A model generated the notes under the pieces. It was not told where the DNA came from. It ran no database searches and was given only the letters and a program-made list of their open reading frames with translations. The position numbers and the translations under genes were made by a program. A stretch of 64,000 bases of DNA from Hyphomonadaceae bacterium (GTDB taxonomy: Bacteria > Pseudomonadota > Alphaproteobacteria > Caulobacterales > Hyphomonadaceae): contig JANSWU010000005.1 of assembly GCA_024743315.1 (NCBI GenBank), positions 186,001 to 250,000 on the forward strand, given 5' to 3'. Positions 55,769 through 63,513 of this stretch are shown piece after piece (positions within the stretch are counted from its first letter, which is position 1; each line of letters begins with the position of its first letter).

Positions 55769-56533
55769 ATGTTACGCACAGTCTTAACTGCTGGAGCCTT
55801 TGCCATGACGCTTGCTGCTGGAAATGCTGCGGCTGACGACACCGACTTGCACGCCGCCTGGGATGAGATCCTCGGCACCTATGTCGTCGAAGGCGAAGAT
55901 GGCGTGAACCGGTTTGATTATGGCGCTCTCAAAGCCAGTACGGCGGATAGCGCTAAGCTCGATGACTATCTGACGAGCTTTTCTGATTTCGATATCGAGA
56001 CCTTGGACGAGAATGAGCAATTCGCGGCCTATTCAAACATCTATAATGCTCTGACCGTGCAATATATTGTCGGGCGTTACCCGACCAAATCGATCCGGTC
56101 GGGCTATATTGTCGGCCCTTGGAAGCGGGTTTTTACTGAGATTAATGGTGAAGAGGTCAGTCTCGACCATATCGAGCATGAGATCTTGCGGGTCGAATGG
56201 GATGATCCCCGCGTCCATTATGCGGTCAATTGCGCCGCCTATAGCTGCCCCAACTTGCAAGCAGATGCCTGGTTTGGCGAGACGCTGGACGAAGATCTCG
56301 ACCGCGCCGCACGAGCATATGTCAATGATCCGCGCGGCGTCACAATCCGAAATAATGGCACGCTGCAAGTCTCGACCATTTATAAATGGTTCCGCGAAGA
56401 CTTTGGCGGGTCGAATGATGGCGTGATCGATCATTTGCTGCAATATGCTGAGCCTGAGCTCGCCACCCAAATCCAGGCCAAACGCAGAATTACAAAACAT
56501 GAGTACGACTGGGACCTCAACGACGTCGAATAG
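55769..56533 (+). CDS. DUF547 domain exported protein
   Basis: A 254-aa secreted protein: signal peptide at about 1-22 (ending GNAAA), then DUF547 (about 45-220), with NEQFAAYSNIYNALTVQYIVGRYP and the Cys-bearing HYAVNCAAYSCPNLQ, and the region TIYKWFREDFGG. The family is common in bacteria and plants, function unknown; structural likeness to transglutaminase/papain folds has been suggested. Here it is the first gene of a run with TVP38 and a FAD disulfide reductase, a recurring bacterial neighbourhood. The ATG at 55769 follows AAGGGA. Confidence 0.87.
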   Translation: MLRTVLTAGAFAMTLAAGNAAADDTDLHAAWDEILGTYVVEGEDGVNRFDYGALKASTADSAKLDDYLTSFSDFDIETLDENEQFAAYSNIYNALTVQYIVGRYPTKSIRSGYIVGPWKRVFTEINGEEVSLDHIEHEILRVEWDDPRVHYAVNCAAYSCPNLQADAWFGETLDEDLDRAARAYVNDPRGVTIRNNGTLQVSTIYKWFREDFGGSNDGVIDHLLQYAEPELATQIQAKRRITKHEYDWDLNDVE

Positions 56534-56563
56534 GCGCGCGTCTCAAGCAGAAGGAACAAGGCC

Positions 56564-57301
56564 ATGACAGACACGGTCGAAACGAAAAAAAGCCCGATCT
56601 GGATCAAGCTCTGGCCGGTTTATCTCATCGCCGCGGTGATGCTCGGAGCGTGGCAATTGGGAGCGTTTCAATATCTCTCACTCGACACGCTGCGCGAGCA
56701 ACAGGAAGTCCTGCAGAGTTTTGTCTCCAACAATCTGGTCTTGGCGGTTGCCATCTTCATCGCGGTCTATGCCGCCGCCACGCTGTTTATGATCCCGGGT
56801 GCGCTGTGGATTACGATTGCCGGTGGTTTCCTGTTCGGCTTGGTCGGCGGGTCGTTGGCAACCATAGCCGGGGCAACACTTGGCGCGAGCTTGCTCTTCT
56901 TCGCCGCGAAAACATCAATTGGCAGTGCCTTGCGTGAGCGGGCTGGCCCGTTCATGGCCAAGATGGAAGCGGGATTTAATGAAAACCCTTTCTCTTACAT
57001 GTTCGCGCTGCGCTTGATTCCGGTCGTGCCCTTCCCGGTCGCCAATATTGCACCAGCCCTGCTTGGGGCGAAATATCCACAATACGCGATCACAACGGCA
57101 CTCGGGATCGTGCCGGGCGTGGTCGCCTATACCTGGGTGGGTTCTGGCCTTGGTGCGACCTTTGCCGCTGGCGAAGACCCCAACCTCGCAATCATTGCCA
57201 AAAACATGCTGCCCGCGCTCGCGGCACTGGGTGTGGTCGCTCTGATCCCGGTCATCTATAAGAAAATTACGGGCCGCAAGCCGACGCCGGCGGAGGTGTA
57301 A
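56564..57301 (+). CDS. TVP38/TMEM64 (DedA-like) membrane protein
   Basis: A 245-aa integral membrane protein of the VTT/DedA superfamily. About six membrane segments are seen. The family domain (about 80-200) shows LFMIPGALWITIAGGFLFG, then a hydrophobic stretch GSLATIAGATLGASLLFF, and the arginine motif ALRLIPVVPFPVANIAPAL, and IVPGVVAYTWVGSGLG. DedA-type proteins include undecaprenyl-phosphate and phospholipid flippases; the bacterial TVP38 subclass is uncharacterised. It follows the DUF547 gene by 30 bases and precedes the reductase gene by 50. Confidence 0.9.
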   Translation: MTDTVETKKSPIWIKLWPVYLIAAVMLGAWQLGAFQYLSLDTLREQQEVLQSFVSNNLVLAVAIFIAVYAAATLFMIPGALWITIAGGFLFGLVGGSLATIAGATLGASLLFFAAKTSIGSALRERAGPFMAKMEAGFNENPFSYMFALRLIPVVPFPVANIAPALLGAKYPQYAITTALGIVPGVVAYTWVGSGLGATFAAGEDPNLAIIAKNMLPALAALGVVALIPVIYKKITGRKPTPAEV

Positions 57302-57351
57302 TCATAGCCGAGACCCTGACCCCGACCGCTCGCGTCCCTGAAACAGAGCCC

Positions 57352-58821
57352 ATGGAGACCAAAGCCATGACTGACACGCCCATGGAAACCGCGCAGAAAC
57401 GCAAACTCAAAGCCGACCTGATCGTCATCGGGGGTGGCTCAGGCGGGCTGTCTGCCGCTGCGGGGGCGGCCATGCTCGGGCTGAACGTGATCCTATATGA
57501 GCGTGCCGAAATGGGCGGCGATTGCTTGAACTATGGCTGCGTGCCATCAAAAGCACTTCTGACCACGGCCAAATACGCCCAGACCGCGCGCGAAGGGGCC
57601 AAATATGGCGTCACGACGAGCGATCCGGTGGTCGATTGGGAAAAAGTCAAAGCCCACGTTCAGCACGCGATCGATACGATTGCCCCGGTCGACAGTCAGG
57701 AACGGTTCGAAGGCCTTGGTGTGACGGTCATTCGCGAACATGCGTGCTTCAAAGACGCCAAGACGATTGAATCGGCGACGACCGAAGCCACCGCGCGCCG
57801 GATCATTGTCTCAACCGGTTCCGTGGCGTTTATTCCGCCCATACCCGGCCTCAATGAAACACCCTACATTACCAATGAGACGGTTTTTTCACTGCCCGAA
57901 CAGCCCAAGCATTTGGTGATTTTGGGGGCTGGTCCGATTGGCCTGGAAATGGCGCAGGCCTTTAAACGGCTTGGCTCTGATGTGACCGTGATTGAAATGG
58001 GCAAAGCGCTGGGGAGATCCGATCCGGATCATGCCAAAATCGCTATCGATGCGCTGCAAGAAGAGGGCGTGTCCATTCTCGAAGGGCACAAGGCAGTAAA
58101 GGTTTCCGGGACTGCCGGGAATGTCTCTGTCGAGACTGAAAGCGAACAGGGCACCAAGACGATCTCTGGCACGCACCTCTTGGTCGCGGTCGGGCGTCGT
58201 GCGGTGATGGATGGGCTCAATCTCGAAGCGGGCAATGTCGATTATGATGCGCGCGGCGTTCAGGTGAGCGACAAATTACGATCTGTGTCCAACCCCCGAG
58301 TCTGGGCGCTCGGCGATGTCGCGGGCAAAGGCCAGTTTACGCATCTGGCCGGATGGCACGCCTCCGTGTTCACGCGCCGCGCCTTCTTCAAACAGAACAG
58401 CAAAGCGAGCGACCTGCCGCTGCCAGCGGTGACCTATGTGGCGCCCGAAGTTGCGCAAGTGGGTCTGACCGAAGCTGAAGCGCGCGAGCAATATGGGGAC
58501 AGTGTCACGACATCGTCCTTTCCATTCCATGAGAATGACCGAGCCATCGCTGAGGGTAAAACCCTGGGGGAGGCCAAGCTGATCATTCGCAAAGGCAAGA
58601 TCCTCGGCGCCTCTGTCGTCGGTGAGGGGGCGGGTGATATCATCCAGATTGTCGGCTATGGCATGTCGAACAAACAGGGCGTGCAATCGCTGACCAATTT
58701 CATCTCGCCGTATCCAACTCGCGCCGAAGTGGTGAAGCGTGCCGCCAGTGCGCACTTTACGCCGACTGTCTTTGGTAAAGCGTCTCGGACCCTGGTCGGG
58801 TTGCTGCAACGCATCCCATAA
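57352..58821 (+). CDS. pyridine nucleotide-disulfide oxidoreductase (MerA-like, no mercury domain)
   Basis: A 489-aa flavoprotein with FAD motif VIGGGSGGLSAAAGA (about 25-39), redox disulfide Cys58-x4-Cys63 in GGDCLNYGCVPSK, NAD motif ILGAGPIGLEMAQAF, and a second FAD motif with WALGDV. The C-terminal interface domain is present, but its end lacks the His-Glu dyad of lipoamide dehydrogenase (TNFISPYPTRAEVVK is found instead) and lacks the C-terminal Cys pair of mercuric reductase. It therefore fits the mercuric-reductase-like class seen beside DUF547 and TVP38 genes. Substrate unknown. Start chosen at ATG 57352; a second ATG at 57367 is possible. Confidence 0.88.
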   Translation: METKAMTDTPMETAQKRKLKADLIVIGGGSGGLSAAAGAAMLGLNVILYERAEMGGDCLNYGCVPSKALLTTAKYAQTAREGAKYGVTTSDPVVDWEKVKAHVQHAIDTIAPVDSQERFEGLGVTVIREHACFKDAKTIESATTEATARRIIVSTGSVAFIPPIPGLNETPYITNETVFSLPEQPKHLVILGAGPIGLEMAQAFKRLGSDVTVIEMGKALGRSDPDHAKIAIDALQEEGVSILEGHKAVKVSGTAGNVSVETESEQGTKTISGTHLLVAVGRRAVMDGLNLEAGNVDYDARGVQVSDKLRSVSNPRVWALGDVAGKGQFTHLAGWHASVFTRRAFFKQNSKASDLPLPAVTYVAPEVAQVGLTEAEAREQYGDSVTTSSFPFHENDRAIAEGKTLGEAKLIIRKGKILGASVVGEGAGDIIQIVGYGMSNKQGVQSLTNFISPYPTRAEVVKRAASAHFTPTVFGKASRTLVGLLQRIP

Positions 58822-58836
58822 GCTAACGCCTGAGGG

Positions 58837-60243
58837 GTGAGTGTGGCATCCGAACCGACCGCGCAGCGGCGCGCGCTACGATGGCGAGACAGCCTGTCCT
58901 TCCGGCTGTTCTTGATCGCGATTGCCAGCGTCTTGCTGGTCGAAGCGATGATTTTCGTGCCGAGCGCCACCGATGAGCGCAATGACTGGATCGAAGAGCA
59001 GATCAATGCCGGGCGGCTCGCCGCCCTCGCCTTGGATGCTGCGCCATCGCGCATGGTTTCGTCCGAGCTCGAACAAGAGCTGCTCGACAGCGCCATGGTG
59101 TTGGCCGTGGCTGAGCTTTACAATGAACAGCGCGATATGATCCTCAATCCGGGCGAGGAAATTTGCTGCACAAGGAAAATTGTCCTGTTCGATGAGACCC
59201 CGGATTTCTCTGAAGTCGGCGACACGCTCGCCACCTTTTTCGCTCCGCGCGATCGCTATCTGATCATCCGCGCAGCCGGATCACGTCCGGGCCGCGTCAT
59301 TGAGGTCGTGGTCGATGAGACCGAGTTGCGCAACGTGCTTGACGAATATGCTCTGAATATTCTCGGCCTGTCCTTAATCATTTCGATCTCAACCGGCGGG
59401 CTGATCTATCTCATGCTACTGCTGACCGTTGTGCGTCCGATCCAGCGCGTCACCCAATCGGTCGAGCAGATTGGTGAGGACCCGGGCAGCTGGAAACGCC
59501 GGCTGTCACCGACGCCGCGCGGGGATGAAATTGGCCGCGCTCAAAATGCCCTCTCCGATATGGAAGAGGCGGTGTCGGGCGCCTTCCGACAACAGGAACG
59601 CCTGGCCCAGCTCGGCGAGGCGGTGGCCAAGATCAATCATGATCTCCGCAATTCGCTCGCCACAGCGCAACTGGTTTCAGACACGCTATCGCGCTCTGAA
59701 GATCCGCGCGTGGCAAAGAGCCTGCCGCGCCTGGAGCGGGCATTGGAACGGGCGATCGGGCTCGCCAGCGACACGCTGAAATATGGTCGCTCCTCGACGC
59801 CAGAGTCGACCCTCCAATCCGTGCGCTTGTTTGATCTGGTGACGGAGGCGGCGGAAGAAGCCTTGGCGGCGCATCCTGATATTGCTTTTGAAAATGCGGT
59901 TGTCTTGGATGCCAAGGCGCAGGCGGACCCGGATCATCTGCATCGCATTTGCGCCAATCTGATCCGCAATGCGGCCGAGGCCATGGACGGCAAAGGATCG
60001 ATCTCGGTCGGTTTTGACGGCACCGCTTTGAGTGTGGTCGACACAGGCCCCGGACTGCCAAAACAGGCCAAAGACAATCTGTTCAAACCGTTTGCAGGCT
60101 CCACCCGCCGTGATGGGACGGGGCTCGGTCTCGCCTTGTCCCGGGATTTGGCCCGCGCCATGGGCGGGGATTTAGAGCTCGGAGAGACCAGCGATAACGG
60201 CACGCGTTTCGTGGTGTTTCTGCCGAAGGGAACGGCTGCCTGA
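58837..60243 (+). CDS. orphan sensor histidine kinase
   Basis: A 468-aa membrane histidine kinase. Two membrane segments (about 21-42 and 172-198) flank a periplasmic sensor region with a Cys pair (EEICCTRK, about 108-114). A HAMP-like linker, then the phospho-acceptor His268 in KINHDLRNSLATAQL (DHp) and a HATPase domain with N box NLIRNAAEAM, G1 VVDTGPGLP and G2 GTGLGLALSRDL follow. Start is GTG at 58837 (a second GTG at 58843 is possible; AGGGG fits either). It follows the reductase gene by 15 bases and no response regulator gene is adjacent. The Cys pair suggests a redox sensor, which is inference. Confidence 0.92.
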   Translation: MSVASEPTAQRRALRWRDSLSFRLFLIAIASVLLVEAMIFVPSATDERNDWIEEQINAGRLAALALDAAPSRMVSSELEQELLDSAMVLAVAELYNEQRDMILNPGEEICCTRKIVLFDETPDFSEVGDTLATFFAPRDRYLIIRAAGSRPGRVIEVVVDETELRNVLDEYALNILGLSLIISISTGGLIYLMLLLTVVRPIQRVTQSVEQIGEDPGSWKRRLSPTPRGDEIGRAQNALSDMEEAVSGAFRQQERLAQLGEAVAKINHDLRNSLATAQLVSDTLSRSEDPRVAKSLPRLERALERAIGLASDTLKYGRSSTPESTLQSVRLFDLVTEAAEEALAAHPDIAFENAVVLDAKAQADPDHLHRICANLIRNAAEAMDGKGSISVGFDGTALSVVDTGPGLPKQAKDNLFKPFAGSTRRDGTGLGLALSRDLARAMGGDLELGETSDNGTRFVVFLPKGTAA

Positions 60244-60258
60244 TCCTCTTGTCTGAAG

Positions 60259-60359
60259 TGTCATCCCGGAAAGCGCGAAGCGGTTATCCGGGACCTGGTA
60301 AAGCTGTGGACGTGGTGCTGGCTCCCGGATATTTCGCGATGCGAAATTCCGGGATGACA
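60259..60359. repeat. 101-bp element bounded by 12-bp inverted repeats
   Basis: TGTCATCCCGGA at 60259-60270 is the exact reverse complement of TCCGGGATGACA at 60348-60359. Inside is a second hairpin with CCCGGATATTTCGC and GCGAAATTCCGGG, plus a TTATCCGGGA arm. Composition is GC-rich and non-coding. It resembles dispersed bacterial interspersed mosaic elements of alphaproteobacteria. Only one copy is in this window, in the 502-base gap between the kinase and ubiB. Confidence 0.8.
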
Positions 60360-60416
60360 AATTGAAAGTTGAGTCCCCGTCACAAGCAGCGTTTAACCCC
60401 TTATCCCGCCATCCAA

Positions 60417-60543
60417 CGCTCCCCACGGCTTGTCCGTGGGGTCCAGCACCCGATCTTGCGGCTTAGATTAGGAACGTTACCGTCTCTCCCGCTCTCGCGG
60501 TCCCATCTTATGCTGGGCTGCCCAGACAAGCTGGGCAGAGCGT
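60417..60543 (-). repeat. 127-bp intergenic repeat, copy B (inverted)
   Basis: Reverse-complement copy of the element at 3842-3968. Read on the minus strand it starts ACGCTCTGCCCAG-CTTGT-CTGGGCAG and ends with CGGGTGCTGGA and hairpin CCCCACGG-ACAAG-CCGTGGGG-AGCG. Its ends match copies A and C almost base for base, while the middle (about 50 bases) is quite different. Length is 127 bp as in the others. The surrounding gap 60244-60745 has no gene. Confidence 0.85.
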
Positions 60544-60577
60544 TGCCGAGATTTCCGTGCCTTCCATCCTCCCGCAG

Positions 60578-60666
60578 ATACCAGCGCAGGCTGGTATCCA
60601 TGGACTATAGGTTTGCTACGATCTGATCTGAGAGAACCGTCCCTGGACCCCAGCCTGCGCTGGGGT
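60578..60666. repeat. REP-like palindrome pair beside copy B
   Basis: ATACCAGC-GCAG-GCTGGTAT at 60578-60597 and ACCCCAGC-CTGC-GCTGGGGT at 60647-60666. The first matches the hairpin at 3725-3742 near copy A (core CCAGCGCAGGCTGG). The two palindromes are separated by about 50 bases of non-repeat sequence. The remainder of the gap to ubiB (60667-60745) shows nothing further. Confidence 0.7.
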
Positions 60667-60745
60667 CTACGGGAAACACGGCTGCTCAAGGATGTGATCC
60701 GACCCCCTTTATCCCGAGCTGGGCTGAGCGCAAGAAACCTCACCC

Positions 60746-62269
60746 CTAAGGCGCGTAAACGATCGCCACCAAAGCAGCGGCCAAAGCCACAATCGTCCCG
60801 AGCCAGCCCCACCAGGGCGCGAAGCGTTCGCGCGGTAAGGGTTTTGGCTCTGGCGCATTCAATTGCGCCTCAAATTGGTCCATGACTTGCGGCAGGCGTT
60901 TCAAGCGATCGACCACGTCTTTGGCATTCTGTGCGACCAGTTTGGCCGCGCCCGCAGGACCGAGATTCTGGGTGATCCAGTCTTTGACGATGGGCTCGGC
61001 AGCGGACCAGATATCATGTCCGGGGTCAATTGTCCGCGCCACGCCCTCAACCTGCACCATCGTCTTCTGCAGCAAGACCAATTCCGGGCGCAGGTGCATC
61101 CCGAACGTGTGCGTAAAGTCGAGCAATTGAAGCAAGAGCCGGCCCATTGAAACATCGCTGGCTGACTTGCCATGGATCGGCTCGCCAACGCTGCGCAAGG
61201 CTTGCGCGAAATCGCCGACGGATTTATCGGCGGGGACATAGCCAGCTTCGAAATGCACTTCGGCGATGCGATGATAATCGCGCTTCAGGAAGCCCCAGAG
61301 AATCTCGGCCAGGAAGCGGCGTTCGTTCAGGCCAATCCGGCCAATGATGCCAAAGTCGACCAAAGTGAGTCGCCCATCCGGCGTGACGATCATATTGCCT
61401 TCATGCATATCGGCGTGAAAAACGCCGTGATTGATCGCATGGTCGAGAAAGCCGCGTGTGACCATATTGGCAAGCGTGGCGCGATCGACATTGGCAGTAT
61501 CGGCGGCGTTTGGATCGGTCAGTGGTTTGCCGTCAACCCATTCGGTGGTCAGCACACGCTTGCCCGAGCGCTCCCAGTCGACCTCCGGGATGTGATAATA
61601 ACCAGCCTTGAAGGAAAGCTCGCGCATTTCGTCGGCACCGCCGGCTTCGAGGCGCAGGTCGAGCTCTTTTTCCATCGACTCCGCGACCGTGTTTGTAAAA
61701 GCGACGGGCTCGAGGCGGCGGCTTTCGACATTGACCCGCTCGACCGTGCGGGCGGCGCGTTTCATTGCCCGCAATTCCTTGCCGATCATCATTTCGACGC
61801 CCGGGCGCAGGATTTTGACGGCTTTTGCCCCGTCCGGGGTTTGCAGGCGATGGACCTGTGCCAGCGAGGCTGCGGCGATGGGCTCGGACAGCTCCGGAAA
61901 CAGGCGGGCGGCCTCATCCGCCCCAAATTCTTCTGCCAGCGCCTTTTGCGCCTTCTTCATCTCAAACGGCGGCAGCTTGTCTTTCAGACGCGACAGGTCG
62001 GTCGTCGTCTCGACCCCGAACACATCAGGCCGGGTCGCCAGGAATTGGCCAAGCTTGATATAGGCCGGCCCAAGCTTTTCGAGCGCGGTGGCGAGCCTTT
62101 GCCCCGGGCGGCCTTTGGCGCCGCCGCCGAACAGGCGCAGCGTCTTACCGGCAATCTTGGCCGGGACCGGCAGGCGGTCATGATATTCGCCCGGCAGAAT
62201 CACATCATGACGGGCGAGCGCCGTGCCAGCACGCAAAAGCCGAGCATAGTCTGCAAGCGCCTTCAACAT
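60746..62269 (-). CDS. ubiB: UbiB, ABC1/ADCK atypical kinase of ubiquinone synthesis
   Basis: Membrane-linked atypical kinase-like protein needed for ubiquinone synthesis. The 507-aa product has the KxGQ-type motif YIKLGQFLATRPDVFG (about 71-86), the alanine-rich loop AAASLAQVHRLQT, the VAIK-type lysine in AVKILRPGVE, the catalytic-like HADMHEGNMIV and DFGIIGRIG, and two C-terminal hydrophobic helices (about 480-505) for membrane anchoring. Typical length. ubiE ends 3 bases before its start, so the pair is coupled. Confidence 0.95.
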   Translation of the reverse strand: MLKALADYARLLRAGTALARHDVILPGEYHDRLPVPAKIAGKTLRLFGGGAKGRPGQRLATALEKLGPAYIKLGQFLATRPDVFGVETTTDLSRLKDKLPPFEMKKAQKALAEEFGADEAARLFPELSEPIAAASLAQVHRLQTPDGAKAVKILRPGVEMMIGKELRAMKRAARTVERVNVESRRLEPVAFTNTVAESMEKELDLRLEAGGADEMRELSFKAGYYHIPEVDWERSGKRVLTTEWVDGKPLTDPNAADTANVDRATLANMVTRGFLDHAINHGVFHADMHEGNMIVTPDGRLTLVDFGIIGRIGLNERRFLAEILWGFLKRDYHRIAEVHFEAGYVPADKSVGDFAQALRSVGEPIHGKSASDVSMGRLLLQLLDFTHTFGMHLRPELVLLQKTMVQVEGVARTIDPGHDIWSAAEPIVKDWITQNLGPAGAAKLVAQNAKDVVDRLKRLPQVMDQFEAQLNAPEPKPLPRERFAPWWGWLGTIVALAAALVAIVYAP

Positions 62270-62272
62270 GGA

Positions 62273-63058
62273 TCAGATCGCCCAGCCAAAGTGCAGGGCC
62301 GCAATGCCGCCCGAGAAATTCGTAACCGAGACATTCGAGAACCCAGCAGATTCGACCTCGGCCTTGAAAGCATCCTGGTCGGGGAATTGGCGAATGCTCT
62401 CGACCAGGTATTGATAGCTATCGCGATCACCGGTGACCAGCTTGCCGACTTCCGGGATGACGTTGAAGCTGTACGTGTCATAGGCCTTTTGCAGCATTGG
62501 CGCGGTCATCTGGCTGAATTCCAGCACCGCGACGCGGCCGCCCGGCTTCAGCACGCGGCGAAACTCTTTCAGGCCAGCGACGCGATCGGCAAAATTGCGA
62601 ATGCCAAAGCTGATCGTCACCGCGTCGAAGCTGCGATCAGGGTAGGGCAAGGCGGTGCCATCGGCGCAAACCCAACTCAACCGGTCGCCCCATTTGGCAT
62701 TGTCATCGCGGGCCTTGCCGGCTTCCAGCATGGCATCATTGATGTCGCAGACAATCGCGGTCGCTTTACGGCCGTCGCCGCGGCGTTTTCCGGCCGCATC
62801 GGCCAAAGTCAGGAACGCGCGGGCGAGTTCGCCAGTCCCTCCCGCGACATCCAGATGCCGCTCGCCCGGCTGCGGGTTTACCCGGTTCATTGTGTCGTGT
62901 TTCCAAAGGCGGTGAATGCCGGCCGACATGAAATCATTCATCACATCATATTTCGATGCGACCGAGCGGAAGACGCCTTTCACCCGGTCGACTTTCTCGT
63001 CCGGGCTAACCTGTTCAAATCCAAAAGAAACTGTGTCTTGCTCACTCATGAGGTTCAT
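62273..63058 (-). CDS. ubiE: UbiE, ubiquinone/menaquinone C-methyltransferase
   Basis: SAM-dependent C-methyltransferase of the ubiquinone (and menaquinone) pathway. The 261-aa product has FRSVASKYDVMNDFMSAGIH (UbiE signature), motif I LDVAGGTGELARAF (about 69-82), DINDAMLEAGKAR, WVCADGTALPYPDRSFD and the second signature RVLKPGGRVAVLEFS. The ATG at 63058 is used; an ATG at 63049 is equally possible, as neither has a strong ribosome site. It is upstream of ubiB in the same run. Upstream lies repeat copy C. Confidence 0.96.
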   Translation of the reverse strand: MNLMSEQDTVSFGFEQVSPDEKVDRVKGVFRSVASKYDVMNDFMSAGIHRLWKHDTMNRVNPQPGERHLDVAGGTGELARAFLTLADAAGKRRGDGRKATAIVCDINDAMLEAGKARDDNAKWGDRLSWVCADGTALPYPDRSFDAVTISFGIRNFADRVAGLKEFRRVLKPGGRVAVLEFSQMTAPMLQKAYDTYSFNVIPEVGKLVTGDRDSYQYLVESIRQFPDQDAFKAEVESAGFSNVSVTNFSGGIAALHFGWAI

Positions 63059-63136
63059 CTAAGCCGATAAGTCTTAAAGGGCTATGGTCGTGTGTGTCGC
63101 GGCGAGAACTGTAGGTTGCCTCCAACCACTATCGAG

Positions 63137-63263
63137 ACGCTCTGCCCAGCTTGTCTGGGCAGCCCAGCACGGGATGTTTCCGCAAGATCGAGAGAGAATG
63201 GAGTACTCCCGATCTTTGCCGCGAGATCGGGTGCTGGACCCCACGGACAAGCCGTGAGGAGCG
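63137..63263 (+). repeat. 127-bp intergenic repeat, copy C
   Basis: Third copy, same orientation as copy A at 3842-3968. It carries CTGCCCAG-CTTGT-CTGGGCAG, CCCAGCAC, then a middle of about 50 bases, and CGGGTGCTGGACCCCACGG. The right hairpin has one mismatch here (GCCGTGAGGAGCG). Length 127 bp. It lies in the 455-base gap between ubiE and the next plus-strand gene, with no coding region seen. Confidence 0.85.
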
Positions 63264-63332
63264 GTATAGTTGGCGTCTCAAGGTCCGACGATACCGGCGG
63301 GGGAAGAGAGAGCATACGCATCTCGTCCGCCT

Positions 63333-63418
63333 TGCCGATGCAAGTCGGCATCCATGGCGGCTGGCTGAGCAATGCAACACTCGATCTCAACCGCCATAGG
63401 TCCTGACATGCGTCAGGA
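63333..63418. repeat. short hairpins beside copy C
   Basis: TGCCGA-TGCAAG-TCGGCA at 63333-63350, followed by TCCATGG as after the hairpin at 60578-60597, and TCCTGAC-ATGC-GTCAGGA at 63401-63418. They parallel the palindrome pairs next to copies A and B. The rest of the gap (63264-63513) shows nothing else. Confidence 0.6.
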
Positions 63419-63513
63419 ACACGGACGCGGACTTCAACTTAGCCGCCATCGCAATTCGACTTCCGCCCGATCGCGCCCTATTTCGCCCGCATTTGGTGTG
63501 TTCTATTCCCGGC

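Noticed and set aside
61172-63070. Very long plus-strand open frame (about 630 codons) over ubiB and ubiE
   Set aside because: It lies entirely opposite two well-recognised genes, has no domain, and long antisense frames are common in GC-rich sequence.
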